A stretch of 64,000 nucleotides of DNA, taken from assembly GCA_019843655.1 (NCBI GenBank), contig JACDQD010000003.1:3102925-3166924 (forward strand), given 5' to 3'. This document shows positions 46,317 to 59,222 of the stretch, piece after piece (position 1 is the first letter of the stretch; each line of letters begins with the position of its first letter). The notes beneath the pieces are model-generated. The model saw nothing but the letters and a program-made list of their open reading frames with translations, ran no database searches and was not told the origin of the DNA. This stretch comes from Lethocerus indicus (lineage: Eukaryota; Arthropoda; Insecta; Hemiptera; Belostomatidae). The position numbers and the translations under genes were made by a program.

Positions 46317-49300
46317 TTTCCCGCTGTGCGTATTCGTTTGGAACATTACTTTCGGTTTCCGGGCCCGCTACTCCGTCGTCGTTAGTCACCCCGGGCCGAA
46401 TTAGCTAGCGCGCCCGCCGAGCGTGTCTTTGCTTCTATCAGGCTTTAACGAACCCGAATCTGGTCATCGCTGATTACTTGCGTACGCTAAAAGCCGCCCC
46501 CTCACAACCCCCACGCGAGAAGGGTAAGTCTCTGAAAAGGGCCGAACAGGTGAAACAGACCGGCGTCGCTTCATATACACCTCTGGACGGTTCGTTTAAC
46601 TCCAGTTTTTCGCCCTTCTCCCAATTCGCTGAATAAACACTATAATCAACGACTTTTCCGTCGGACCCCTTCTCGGGACTCAATTAGAAGGAAATTCACG
46701 GTGACGTGAACATTCCTTGTTTTTTTTTTTGTTCTAGAAAGTTATCACCCGTGAAGTTATCACTTGTTAGTTCCGGGTTCGGTTGTCGGCGGTATCCGAC
46801 TACCGAAGTCATTAGGCCCGTTCAAATAAGTTTATTTAAAACCGGTATTATATTACTGACAATTACGAAACAACTTTACATTACGAACAACCTACGTTTC
46901 CTTTATATTGTCTCGGGCGTAACCGGTTTTAGTATCCCGATTTATGCTCGTTCGCCAAAGGAATACCGGCCATTTCCAATTCTGAATCCCTCCACGGAGT
47001 GTGATAAACACTTATGAAGGCTATTGAATGTAAGCGTTAACATTTTTTGGTAAATTATGTCTTTCAAAAATTGTTCAGCTTCCGTATCCGTTTTCCCGCC
47101 GTGGTCCGATACCCCCCGTCGTTTTTCGTTTCCCTCCTGTGAACTCTTTCGGGGCGTTGTTCGGTGTACGGAATAATTCACCGTATCCAGACGGCGCAGG
47201 CCATTTGGGCGGAGGCCGCACGTCCGCACGAAAAAAAAATCGTGCATTTTCAGCACTACTGAAGTTTGCACTTCCGCGGCAATTTTTAATGGCGCTCCGC
47301 CACTTTCGCCCCTGTAATTTTCATGCGAATCGATATCCCGCCCTGGGAGGATAGTATGATACGACTAATTTAACATTCCCAGTGTGAAAAATTTCAGTAC
47401 AGCAAACGAAAATAAGGTAGGTTTTTTTACTTTTGATCGGTTTGGCCTGAATTTTCCTCTTTTATTTAATCCGTGTTAATTACTGTAACAATTTTCGAGG
47501 CACCGCTTTTCAGTTGTAATACAGCCATTAGTTAAATGGAGATGTACAGTTTATCGCTTTGAAGCATGAGAGAAATATGACCAGCGTTCATATGACGAGT
47601 TCTCCGAATTCGCTCGATTACTTAATATTCGAGAGGGAAAATTCTCTACAATTTAGACGAAATAAATCAACTTTCGACCCCTCGCATTGTGTTCGTTCGC
47701 GTTTTCACAGATTCAGAAACGCTCCGAATTGAGCCCCGCCTCAATCCCGTCCCGAACCCCCGGTGTTAATTTCCGTCCCAGTAAGTAACTTTCCCAATCA
47801 ATCTCCTTCGGTTGATTTTCTTCCTATCCCATCATTCTTTTTCAAGTCCCGGCTCTTCTGACTCGAAGACCCGCTCTCTTCAATCAATACTTTCTTCGGT
47901 GTTCGCCACTTTGTTACGAAATTATTTATATTCTCCGATTTCCTCTATTCTCGTTTAACAGGTCCCAATAGTTGGGATACTTGGCGAACTCACCACGAGA
48001 TGAATTAATTACGTTCGTTCCGTACATTTTGATGAGAAAATTTCTCATAATCATTATATTAGGGCGGTAATCTATGCGTAACTTACAGTCTGACTTATTC
48101 GGGAGGGACCAATGGAAGTGTTTATATCATTATTCCAATTGGTCATAATACGACAATGAACCTAATGACACCGATTAATCCGAGCATTTGCGTAGGCGCT
48201 AGTTTTACACTTATTATGTGTCGCTACAGAATAATATCCAAACATCCATTCGGTTAGTGTTATACTCTCTGTCGTCGGATATGCTCTATGTTGTTTATAA
48301 ATAATTTGAACTTTTAAAGGTAAAATTATAACACTCAATAAAAGCTCAATAAAATAATAAAATTTATTCAACTGTACGACCTTCCAAACGTTTTATACTA
48401 CAAGTCCATCATTGATCGCTATGAATAAAATGCCTACTTGTACAATTTTTGTTCTTTTTTCAGTAATGGAAGAAAGCGATAATTGTACAAACTCTTGTAA
48501 CGATGACAATCGAAATAAAATGACACGAATACGACTTCTATCGGTTCTTCGAAACAGTAATGTGTGTAATTTTCTGGTTCATTTTATAGATTTAAACACC
48601 AGTAGACATTTTCGGAGCGGTCATTAACGGGGAAATGGTCGTCAGGATGGTTTCTATAAAAGGGCAAGAAAATGATCATAGATAGACATTTGGCAATCAC
48701 GTTAGGTATCGTGGCAACATCTCCTGTTGCCTGCGAATGCGCAGGTGCTTCGGCCGTAAGGAAGGGACCTTGAATGGCTGAAAAAACGACAACAATTGCC
48801 ACTAATGTACTAATCAACGACCCAGTTTGTAACTGGCGTACGGAGCGGTTATTTCGTGGCAGTCTAACTATGCCTTTCCGCCGCCACTTTATTGCCGTAT
48901 CGTGTACGCAGGAAAATATATTCTCGCTTTACAGAGTTAGAGTCTACAGCGGATTTGTGTTCCCATCGTTCAGTTTCGAATTCCAATCGATGAAAAGTTC
49001 GGAATGGCGCCCCGAAGGATACTTTTAACAAGCGGTGCTTTCAAGACATCCCTATAAATATCCTGCATAAATTTAAGGAAATCTTTTTATATTGTAAATG
49101 CATAGGTCATCGCGTCATAGGTTTCAGCCTCCCTTTATTCTCCAACATGCCGACACGTTCCTTACTTCGTATAATTCCTCCCGGATTCAAGTCATTTCAT
49201 TTTCACCGTTGTGTAATTATTATAATGCGATTATTATCACGGCACTGTGAAATAGATTGAGCCGTCCATTTAATATTGGAATATCGCTGGGCGAAGCGAG

Positions 49301-50314
49301 AGAGGATTTCCATGTCGTCCCGTACATTATTCAGTCGGAGAGTCGTCGGTTGGAGGCCGACAATATCGAGGCCGTGTATTATTTAGACGTTTCCCCACAA
49401 CACCTCGTCGAAAGTGCCGTACAAAATGCTAAACGAAATTACAATAAGTGTTAACTCCCGAACGCCGGTTATTGGAGGGGGTGGGGGAGGTATCGGGGCC
49501 GGCGGTTGAATTACGGGGCTCATCAATTTGTCTAATTGAGCAATAAGGAAATATGAGGGTAACCGGTATACACCGTGTGTTATATACGAGCGGCGGTATT
49601 AAGTGATTGAAAATATCGGGTGGTAGAAGAGGGTGAAATATCGACCGGAGGCGGACCAAGTTAGGTATACGACCAACCCCCGTGTCATCCAACTTTCAAT
49701 TTCAAATTCATTCAAGGTAATTGGTATTGAAACGGATGAAAGACAGTAGACTAGACACCACGAAGTAATAGTAAATTGACAGCATAACGCTTTCCCCCTG
49801 AAGAGTTTCTTCAGGACGGAAAAATTATAATCTTAGTTTGAAAGATAGACAGTTTGAGAGCAAGGCTATTACTGGTGTCAACCTGAAAAGAAAACTAAAC
49901 GGTGACTGTTAACATTAACGCTTAATTGCCCTTTAGGTAGTTGTGGAGAAGTCATACGAGCGTTAAGAATTGGCCTATTAGTGCCAGCGGCGGTGTAGGT
50001 GGCTGTACGGGACCCACAGCGGCCTCTCCCCCTGCGACTAGTGCTGGCCCTAGAGCACTATGAAAGTGGGCCATCTCGTCCACCCCCCGGACCCGTTAAA
50101 CGCCTAATCGACTCCCCTATTAGCCGGCCGACTTCGTATTAGACGCGTCCAGCAAAAACCTTTCGGTTCCTCCAACTGATCGTTCCCAGGATTGACTGAC
50201 GAAATTAAATTCGCAGTCTCGTAATTCTCTTTCTCGTGAAACTGCGCCCGAAAGGATCTGTTACCGACGTCTCAGCTAAAAAACCGAAACGTGTGAAATA
50301 AATATACGCCTAAG
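46317..50314. other. Non-coding stretch, no gene recognised
   Basis: Strong acceptor-like sites occur at about 46,737 (T10GTTCTAG) and 48,463 (TTCTTTTTTCAG). The second is followed by a short open frame MEESDNCTNSCNDD... to 48,627. Neither has a paired donor or a recognised product, so no exon is called. Confidence 0.45.
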
Positions 50315-50380
50315 TGTATAGGGTGTCCCAAAATTAACGCAAGACGCAAATCTTGCGTTAATTTTGGGACACCCCATACA
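50315..50380. mobile_element. Near-perfect palindrome, MITE-like end pair
   Basis: GGGTGTCCCAAAATTAACGC plus AAGA (50,321-50,344) is followed after six bases by its exact reverse complement (50,351-50,374). A further 5 of 6 pairs extend outward (TGTATA/CATACA). The arm resembles DNA-transposon terminal repeats joined after deletion of the interior. As RNA it would form a stable 24-bp hairpin. Family unknown. Confidence 0.75.
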
Positions 50381-50437
50381 AGCTTTTAGGACGGTACGAA
50401 GAAAATGGAGTCTCTGAGTAGAGACTGTGTTGAAAAA

Positions 50438-50665
50438 TTAAAATAATTTTGTTCGAATAACCCCGCCCTCGCATTACATCTTATACACGAGCCTCTCGTA
50501 CTGTTAATGGCCACAGGTTCAATCCTTGTTTTTTAAAGTATCTCATATTTTTTAGCGTTCATTAACCTCATCGTCATACCGAATATAAGTGTATTGTCAT
50601 CAATTTATCCGATTTTTTTTATTGGCTCACTGATACGTCGATCGATTGAATAAGTTGGATATTGT
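50438..50665 (+). mobile_element. tRNA-like SINE-type repeat, copy 2
   Basis: Second copy of the 39,061 family. It keeps GGTTCAATCCT (B-box-like) followed by T6, the ACCGAATATAAG block and the GTCGATCGATTGAATAAGT end. It starts about 60 bases after the palindrome at 50,315. Confidence 0.6.
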
Positions 50666-50736
50666 ACCAACCCTTAACTATCAGCTGTCAAATGGTTTCT
50701 TTTTTAAATACAGTTGCCGACTTTAAGTTGAATAAT

Positions 50737-51291
50737 TCAGTTTTGTACGTATAGACGATATTTAATTAAGTAGCCGAATTGCGCTCCCTTAAAGTTTGTC
50801 GTCAATTCTAATAGGGATTCTATGAAAGATAAGGTCGGTCGGTAACCGGTTGGGTGGTGTCTGCGAAAAGGGAAAAGATATGCGAGGCCTGTTGAACACG
50901 TGTAAGGTAGAGAAACGTCCCAGTGGCCGAATGCGGGCCGGAAGTCTGCCGAGATAACTTCTAACTGGAACATTATTCCAGAGGCCGTCGCTTCCTGTCT
51001 CCAGCGGAGGGGCCGGCTCGACCCCATCCTCTCTTCCACTAGACAATACCTCACGTCCCCGCTTCCTGTCCACCTGCCAGCCCGCAGTTTTTCGTTTTTT
51101 CCTTTTTTTTGGGTTTTCGGCTCTAAATTATATACCGAAACGTCGGAGAGAGTTATAAATATTTCACTACTGTATCGGAATAGATATGTATTTCGCCGAA
51201 AGTTCGGTTCCGAACATTGGAATTGGGCTCGTCGGGTTCTACTGCTGGGGAAAACATGGGTCGCGGATCGTAAAAATTCTGACCACACCAA
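50737..51291 (-). CDS. Longest ORF in window, 184 codons, unrecognised
   Basis: The longest ATG-led frame, MVWSEFLRSATHVF to KYRLYVQN. I see no domain, signal peptide or catalytic motif. A second frame on the same strand (50,789-51,073) overlaps it. A rough estimate from base composition puts such a length near the edge of chance in 64 kb. No intron signals or start context support it, so it is reported as a weak candidate only. Confidence 0.15.
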   Translation of the reverse strand: MVWSEFLRSATHVFPSSRTRRAQFQCSEPNFRRNTYLFRYSSEIFITLSDVSVYNLEPKTQKKGKNEKLRAGRWTGSGDVRYCLVEERMGSSRPLRWRQEATASGIMFQLEVISADFRPAFGHWDVSLPYTCSTGLAYLFPFRRHHPTGYRPTLSFIESLLELTTNFKGAQFGYLIKYRLYVQN

Positions 51292-51784
51292 CTGGCGTAA
51301 TTCTGCTATTCCGCTTCTATTAAGGGCTTTTGTTGTCCCCAGAGTCTCATCATTGAATCACAATCCTGTCTACAGTTTTATATCACATTATCACTATATT
51401 ATTCTGGAAGGAGTTCATGACCAATAGCGCAATTGATAATGTAGTGTGGTCTTGTGTAGTCGGTATTTAATTATTGTTCTTCTATAGTGTTTTACGTACA
51501 CTTTTGTTCTGGCATTTCATCTTTTTCGTTTCGGCTATTAACCCTTTAATACAAATTGTGTTTTTCCAACGTCGAGTGTCGAATTGTAGACTGTAGCTTA
51601 ATTGTTGAAGGATTAGGCGTGTTGTAACTCGGGATATCTGGGAGAGCTGGAAACGGGAGAGTCGCGAAACGTTTCCAATTGTAATGGCAACGAGAGCACT
51701 TAGTCGGCGCCGGGCCGGGATAAATTGGGCGACGGGTAAGAGCGGGTGGGAGTCATTTAGAAACTCATTAATGCCCGAAGGGAG

Positions 51785-51808
51785 CTCCTCCACCTCCTCC
51801 TCCTCCTC
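51785..51808. repeat. (TCC)n microsatellite
   Basis: CTCCTCCACCTCCTCCTCCT followed by CCTC. Confidence 0.85.
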
Positions 51809-52799
51809 AGATATTGACAAAGGGAACGCTCCTGCGATGTCAATGCACGCCCAACGGATTTAATTAGCCCTACAGGGCCGCTGCTGCCCCCTGCAGGTCG
51901 CTTAGTCTCCCGACACCCACTTTAATACACTTTAATCTTCAGTGAAAACAAACAGACCGTGGGGGCGCTCTAAGAATAATGACGCGGACCGAATGTTGTT
52001 TTATGTTTTCCAAAAGAGAGACGGACGCTTCGCCCTTTTTCGCCTTTTCCCAACGTTTGGCAGTCCCCTTAGAAATTAAAGGCCCCCCGATATAATTTAA
52101 TTTGGCCCTGATATTTCTGGGATGTACAGCATTTAAAAGGTATTTCAGCTTCCTTTAGACACAGCTTCATTCTGTAAACGATAGAAAAGTTTCCGCGACC
52201 ATAACTTGAATCCGGCCCCAACATCCGGCATGATTGCGTAATACTGTGGTAAGGAAAACTCGGTTGGCAGGCGTCGATCCCCGGCTATTTCGGGATATTA
52301 CCTGAGTTGGGAAGGGTTTTTGCCCGTTCCCCGGGTGTTATCTGTTTCCGACGTTCGGGAACGGACTTATCTCGGGGCACTATATCAACTTAGGAGGCGA
52401 CCGCTTGTCGGCTAAGCGGATATTTGCTTGTCCATTGCCGATTGAGCATCCTGTCCTCTTCTTTCCATGGAACTGGAAATGTAACTTCGTCACAATACAC
52501 CTCTCAGATCTCTCTCAATACCATTTATGGGTCAAATTTTGTTTACAATCACACTCAACGGACTCGTTCTGGGCCGAAAATATTACGCTAATCTGGAACT
52601 GGAACGGCTAAAAAAGTGTTCGACCCCCCCCCCCCCAGAACTGATTGTATCAGCGATTGACTGTAAGGGTTGCAACAAGATTCGCGGGTGGATGCAAACA
52701 ATGGGGCTTTTAGCAGCGGCGTGTGTGCCGTGAAAGGGCCCTTATCTCGGCGGACTTCGATAGGGGGCGAAAAATATAAAAGGACAGGGAAAAGGGGGG

Positions 52800-52828
52800 A
52801 AGAGGAAGAAGAAGAAGAAGAAGAAAAA
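52800..52828. repeat. (GAA)n microsatellite
   Basis: AGAGGAAGAAGAAGAAGAAG followed by more GAA units. Confidence 0.85.
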
Positions 52829-53889
52829 TGACTGGAGGCGAAGTGTCTGGAAAGTTGGGAGAATTGAGAAGGGCGTCAACCCCCTCCACCCGCTCCCCTA
52901 GAACGGACGAGATAAAATAAACCTCCCCCTTTGGCGGGGGCGGCAGGGGTGGGGGGGGGCGTTACGAAATGTAACCTTGTTCCTTTGAGCGAGATTCTTC
53001 CAGCTCCCGTCCATCTCTAAAAGGCCAACTGCATTTCAGTCGGCCAAAATTGGAACAATCGAACAGACTTGCGTAGCACGAACACTGTCGAAACGGAGTT
53101 TCGATAACACAACAGAATAAGACAAAAAGAAAACTCATTACACGTTAATAGCACTAGCGGAAATTGTGTAAATTCGACGGAATAAAAATAACCACGATGG
53201 TTAAATTTAAACGGGAAATGCGCCCAAAAGGAAATAGATGAAACGAAGGAGCTTTTTGTTAGGCCTGAATTTGAAACCCTAGCCAAATAACTGTCCCAAT
53301 TGGAAATTACCTATTACACTTTAGAATAGAAAGTTGTGTTTTTAATACAACGTACGTCTTTGTGACGCGTACTCGCTTCGGGACCGATGCGGTTTCAGAA
53401 TTTATAACCAGTTTTCGAACAACGTTTCGCGTGAAACGACAACAGGGGCGGATTGAAAATTTCCCCAACTTTCGTGTCGCCTACCTCGGCCGTCCCGAGT
53501 TTCGAAATGCACCGTTCCCGACGTCAAACGAGGAAGCGCAATGTATTTTCAATTGGGAGCGTCCGGCGTTCACGCCGCCGTCGGGGGCCGCAACGGCCAC
53601 ACACACACATGTCGAGCTGTATATTATATATAAACTTGTACGGATATACACGGGAGGCCCTGTGGAAACTTAAACCCGTGGCGAGTGGGAGGGGGCTAGG
53701 CGGGTTCAGGTTTCAGGATCGGGTCCGACTTGGGACAGTTCAAAACACGAACACCCGACTTCTCATTATTATTTCAGTACTTTTAACGAATTAATAAACT
53801 TTATTATCATTCTAGACGGAAACAATAAACTTTAACTGCAAAATTATGACTACTGAGGTCCTTACTAAAGCATGAATACCGACGTCGAT

Positions 53890-53998
53890 CGGGTATAGAA
53901 CTACGGGGTTTCACTCGAGTTATACGATAGGTCCTTAACAATAATCCTCAATACTCCCCAGCATGTTTCCAATCGCACTCTTCACTTGGAGGAATCGG
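53890..53998 (+). mobile_element. Jockey-like LINE 3' fragment, copy 3
   Basis: GIELRGF near 53,893 and, one frame over, LTIILNTPQHVSNRTLHLEE at about 53,934-53,993. This is the same conserved tail as copies 1 and 2 (YGIELWG, LRTILNAPWYVSNRTLH). It is heavily decayed, with an early stop, and truncated at both ends. Confidence 0.65.
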
Positions 53999-54726
53999 GG
54001 AAAAATTAAATTCGCCATTGACAACGAACTAAAACGGGGAACATTCAACGAGTTATTTTATTCGGGAATTAACGTAGCGTGAATCGTGACGACAGCGGTT
54101 GAATAAACCGCCGTTCCCCCGAACTGTCTCCGTCTATTTTCGACCGTTGGTGGTACTTTTCTTTTTCGTGAAAAACAAAAAATTGGGGGTAGGGAGCGCG
54201 TGAGAAAAGTTACATGAAGGGAGGAGGAAGAGGCGAGCCGTAGAACAATGGCCCTGGGAAAACTATGGCCTTGTTACTACTTGATACAGACGAGTCAGTT
54301 TGGTTACACAGTCGTTGTTCGCGGCTATTTCTCTCCTGCGCTTTCCTTCTTCGGCCAGCTGTGGAAAATTTCAATTTCTACTGCTGCAATTTCTCGTCAA
54401 TTCTGTTGTCTCTAATCGTTCTTTCAGTTTTCTTTCGTTTTGCAGAAATTGATCCCCTGTCCTGGCCGGATATAAAAATAACAGTTTATAAGTTTCTGTT
54501 AGTATCACGCGTTATTTCTCCCACATCGAATCGTAGAATATGGTCCGTTCCCGAACTCTCCTCAGATCCTCACTGTATCACTGAAAGAGGACGGACAATA
54601 AAAATTATGTATATTTTCTATTTGAACAGTCATTCAACTGATTGAGGTTGACAGAAATTGATTTGTCCGAAACTACAAGAACTTAACTTTGTGGCCTGCG
54701 AGGGGTCGGAATACCGTAGATTTCGT

Positions 54727-54885
54727 GCGTTTCTGTCTCCGTCTCGCCGGTTTGTTTTTTTGCTCGCCATCTTCAGTAGCGGTGTTAGGCACTTTGGATG
54801 TTTTTCGGGCTACTGATCCTCGCTACTGAAGATCGGCGAGCAGCCGAAACCGGTCTCATCTCACACGAAATCTACCTGGTGATAC
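54727..54885. mobile_element. Hammerhead-like repeat family, copy e (inverted pair)
   Basis: The + strand core at 54,822-54,857 reads GCTA-CTGAAGA-TCGGC-GAGCA-GCC-GAAA-CCGG-TC-TCATC. The left arm (54,730-54,780) is an inverted, internally deleted copy with GTTTCTGTCTCCGTCTCGCC and CTCGCCATCTTCAGTAGC. The base after the GUC differs (TCAT instead of TAGC), so helix I is not maintained in this copy. Confidence 0.55.
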
Positions 54886-57800
54886 TGGTCTGTTCATGAA
54901 AATCCTCCCTCGTCTAATAAATATAGCCCTAATAAAAAAATTTCATACAAGTTCTGAATTGGTTATTAAGGCTTGTCATAAAATGTCCTATGTCGTTGAA
55001 TTTTAAATATGGGAAAAATTTCCAACCAGTGTTAATGAGTTAATTCCGGTATGTATTTGATTATCTAGGATGCTATTTGATATTCGTATTGCGTATTTTA
55101 AACCTTATTTTTGTAATTCTCCCGCTGACGACCCTCTCATGATTTCTCAAAAGGCTTTCGGTGGAATTGAGGCCTGTACTTGCAGTATGAAATTATACAT
55201 TTCCTTGTAATTTCATAATTGTCCACTACGTCCTTTTCCCGATACTCTGACCGACAGGTTTTTTCCTTTCCTGCTGCCACCCATTGTTATCTATCCAGTT
55301 CTGGGCTCTGGGGGCGGGGGGCAGAAGGGTGCGACGGAGGATTTCCGTCAGTCAACACCAGTAGCTTTGTGAGGGCCCGCCGGCCCTTCATTATGCCCGG
55401 CCCATTGTCCGCCCCCGCGGGTGAAACCAATTGGACACGCCCTCACAATGTCCGAGTCACCCTGCGGGGGCGGGGGCGGCACCCCCGCTACACCTCACCT
55501 CGGCCCTGCCCTTGTCCCTTTTATACGGGCCCCTTCACGAGACCCTGCCCTTATACAGTTAATAGATTTTCATTTGACTCAATTCACAATTTGTTGTCAC
55601 AATATTTATCCTATCTACAATACGAGACAGTCGATTATTTCAGAGCGGAGTTAATAACGGTAGGAAAGATTGGATTCTTTAAATGAGTTCTACTGTTTTA
55701 AATAACTATTTCGTAAATACTTATAATTAGCGGCCACTGTCTTGATTTTGAACAATATATTTCGGCGTACCGCATATCAATGTAAGGATCAGCTATGTAT
55801 ATAAATACTATACAGTAAAGTGTTAATATGGCTGTATACGCGGAGGGAATTGGAACTCGTGTTAAAATACGATAAGCCAGAGCTAGCAAAAGCCGCGGAA
55901 TCTGCCGTATTATTAATGCAGTCTGTGTGGAGGGCTCTGGACACAGTTCCGCCATTAGGGTCGGACCCGCTCTACTCTCCGGGAATTTATTTATTACTCT
56001 TTATATTTTCTACTGTATCGCCCTTGTACGGACCTGAGAACGTCTCGGGGATAAATAGATATTTTCCCTCTCCGTTATCCGACTCGAATTTCGACTGGGA
56101 ATTCGATTGTGGGCTCCCAATTATGACTGGACCCGCGCTGTTGTTCCAGTTGACCTTTGGGTCCAATTACATTCCGGAAGTTTCTCTCTTTTCCGACACT
56201 CGGATAGGCACAAGCGAGGCGATTCGTGGAGGATTCATAGTTCAGTCGAAAACTATACCGCGGTCCCGATTTAATTCAATCACATTGCAAACTTGGGCTG
56301 ACCGATAAGATTGGTCCCTGTCGAAGAATTCCCGTCGCGGTCTTCGAAGGGTCGGATTTTTAAATCTTAATAGGGCCTTAATACGGTAAATGCGGTAATT
56401 TACAGTCAGCCGGGAATATCTTCTATCTTATAGTTTTTGTTCGGTTTATTTCAGCCTAATACTAACGTACGCAGATAGATACTCGCAGGACACAGATACA
56501 CTCAGGATTATGCAACATGAGATTATCTAACAAAATTGGAAGAATTTTCTTTTTTAATTTTAAGTCCCGGTTAGAATTCGTTTTAAAATTCTATTTAGTG
56601 GTAATGTCACAGACAATGGTCCTCTTGCTCCTGGGGGAATTTTCAGGAAGGTGACGTGGAGAAAGCTCTAGAATCAAAGTGGATCAGAGTGATGGTACAG
56701 TTTGGAATGGAATGATTTATATCGGTCCACGAACGAACGGGACATTCAAATCGTGCGGTCAGAAACTTACTGTTCGATTCGCCAAGTTCGGTTTTAAAAT
56801 ACTGTAAATTACTAACCCCGTCACTTTAGGAATAGTTGTGATCTTTGTTGAGCCGTGTATTATTGTGTCGAGTCACTCTTATGTCCCAAGCACTGTACTT
56901 AATTAAGTACATTGTACTGTGTTCCAACAAGCGAATTAAATTTGTTGCTTTATTTACTCGATTAGACTTCCTGAATGGAGGAAAAATCCTGGAAAAATCG
57001 CCGGGAATGAAGATCTCAGGTAGGCGGAGGACAGAGACGTGTTGACGTGGCTCTTTGTCCGAGTTTCACCGTTGGACTGGTTGGGGGTGGGGTGGGGTGG
57101 AGCGTCTTCACCAATGGAATTCCGGGGAGTCCTCGGGCGGAATATTCGTGGTCTTGTCGTGAAATGTTGACTGTCCCTCGGCTGTTGTTGAAGGGCCGGG
57201 GACAAATGTTGACGCTCGGTTGACGGATTGTTCCGTCCTCTTTGTTGACACGGAAATTCCCCCATACCGCCCTACTCTCCTGAGGATCCATCTTTTCTGC
57301 CCCAGGGCGCACCACCGCCACTGCCTCTGTGTGCACGCACCTATTACCGCTAAGGGTTGAAACGAAAGGATGGTCGCGGAAGGGGGGGCTGGAGGGATGA
57401 ATAAATTTGACTCCCCGCTTTAAATATTCGCTTTGATTAAGGGCCGGAGCTCGTATCAAAGGAACCACCCACCTACCCCTTCATTTTTTTGTTAGATAAA
57501 TTATTTGCCTCGTTTTATGCTTGAAATCGAATCCATTAGGCGCTGTCAGCGTAAAATGTCTTTCGGAGTTTATTCCGCGGCCGAACCTGTTCCCTACCTT
57601 AAACATTGCACTATTGTGCTTAAGTATTGCCCGATATTAAGCAGAAAGAAAGGGCAAAATACGCGCCCTGCGCAGGAAAATCATCCTGGAATTGGTTTCA
57701 TGATAATTCAAGTTCTGGCCGAAGAAAACGAGGTTAAAGCGCGCGAGTGGGTTTTATTAGTACGCTGTTCTGTCTTGTATCGTGCATCAAGATTTTTCGA

Positions 57801-58325
57801 CTGCGATACTTTACAAGGCTGAAAATTTCAATGCTCACAATTGTACCGTTGCAGTCGGGAGTTGTAGGAAACACTGCGTTACTTTCACCGTACAATATTG
57901 CAATTTATGGATGGCGAGAAGCCGAAAGCTAGTCTGTACCCAGACACAGTACAGTATTTAATAATACAGTCGACATGTAATAATCCTTTGTAGGCTACTG
58001 TTTTATAATGGGGCGATCTTTGAACCGCACGGTCATCGGGTCAAGGATACTCTGGCGGCGGATGGCGGATGAGAGTTCCGGGTTTCCTGCACTTTGTCTT
58101 ATGCTGTGTCTTCTATTACGGCCCACCTTCACAGTACTGTGGCCGCCAACCGGACTACTTACCGGCTCACTCGCTCGCCGGTTGTACAGATATTGTCAAA
58201 ATTCGAAACTCAATCGAACAACCATTACCGATCGAATTATCGTAATCATTTTAATGGATTCGGCGATAATGTCCCCCGTCGTTAGGGACCCCACCTTGTC
58301 CTTGGACGGCCCCATTAATTGGGTT

Positions 58326-58333
58326 CTCTCCCT

Positions 58334-58366
<33 letters not shown>

Positions 58367-58367
58367 C
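58326..58367. repeat. (CT)n microsatellite
   Basis: CCTCCCTCCC then about 14 CT units. Confidence 0.95.
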
Positions 58368-59035
58368 ACTTCTACTCCTGTCTTACGCCGGTGGATGTTC
58401 CAACTTGACGAAACTCCCAGGTCGGCCGGGTGGTCTTGAGAGCTCTACAAATTGGGAGGTAATTTCGGGGGTGGGGGGTGGGAGCGGGAGAAGACTGCAC
58501 AGTTCGGCTGGGCCGGGGCATAACAAAGCCCCCCTCCCCCAACCCCAATTATATAAGGCGACCCTTAGCAAAAGTAATTCTGTTAACTCGAAATTCTAGC
58601 CGGAAGTTCTAGCCGGGCTTAAGAGGTCAAACCGAGGGATTTTAAATAACTCAATCGATAGATAATCATGAAAAAGAGGTACAGTTGTTATAAATTATAT
58701 TGGAGGTTATTTAGTCAGATAATAATTTGGAGTTTATCGGCTGTTTCCCTTCCTGTAATAAAAATAAGGTAATTTATGGAAATGGGCTGGTGTAGGCCCA
58801 CTCCTGTGATGACAGGCTCCGAACTGTCGGGAGCCCCCAAATAATTTATTAACAAAATGGATATAATCGCCTGACACTTATTATTTATAACAATAACATT
58901 GTTATGCAGTATTTATTGGACAGTACGAGAAATGTATATTTGGCGGCGTTTTTCTATTTTTAAGAATATCGGGAACTCGGACGCCCCGATGATATTCAAA
59001 CCTTCCGAAGCGAAGCCGATTGGCAATGGTCTCCG

Positions 59036-59093
59036 CCTATCTCTCCCTCACTCCCTCACTCCCTCTCTCCTCCCTCCCTCCCTCTCTCTCTGT
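59036..59093. repeat. CT-rich tract (CTCCCTCA units)
   Basis: Polypyrimidine sequence with CTCCCTCA and CCCTCC units ending in (CT)5. It faces GA repeats about 100 bases downstream. Confidence 0.85.
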
Positions 59094-59158
59094 CGGGTAC
59101 AGATTCGTGCCCTTGAAGTGAGCAGCGAGCGAGGAGGAGAGTGAATGGTTTTGGCTAC

Positions 59159-59222
59159 GATGATGATGACGACGACGATGATGATGATGATGATGATGGG
59201 GAGAGAGAGAGAGAGAGAGAGT
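59159..59222. repeat. (GAT/GAC)n plus (GA)n compound microsatellite
   Basis: GATGATGATGACGACGACGA continues into (GAT)n and then an 11-unit GA run. Confidence 0.95.

Larger units (their letters stand above)
50666..53889. other. Non-coding stretch, no supported gene
   Basis: Apart from the 184-codon frame there is a (TCC)n tract at 51,785-51,808, CTCF-like words at 51,881-51,975, C13 at 52,624-52,636, a (GAA)n tract at 52,800-52,828 and G9 at 52,951-52,959. The GC-rich patch at 53,450-53,720 gives unrecognised frames of 103 and 113 codons in two phases. Confidence 0.5.

Noticed and set aside
52291..52330. Minus-strand ACTCAGGTAATA as a third ratchet site
   Set aside because: The upstream tract is interrupted by A runs and the donor is weak; it is also on the other strand.
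55820..56308. 162-codon open frame on +
   Set aside because: No domain recognised. Its length is about what one would expect once by chance in six frames of 64 kb at this composition.
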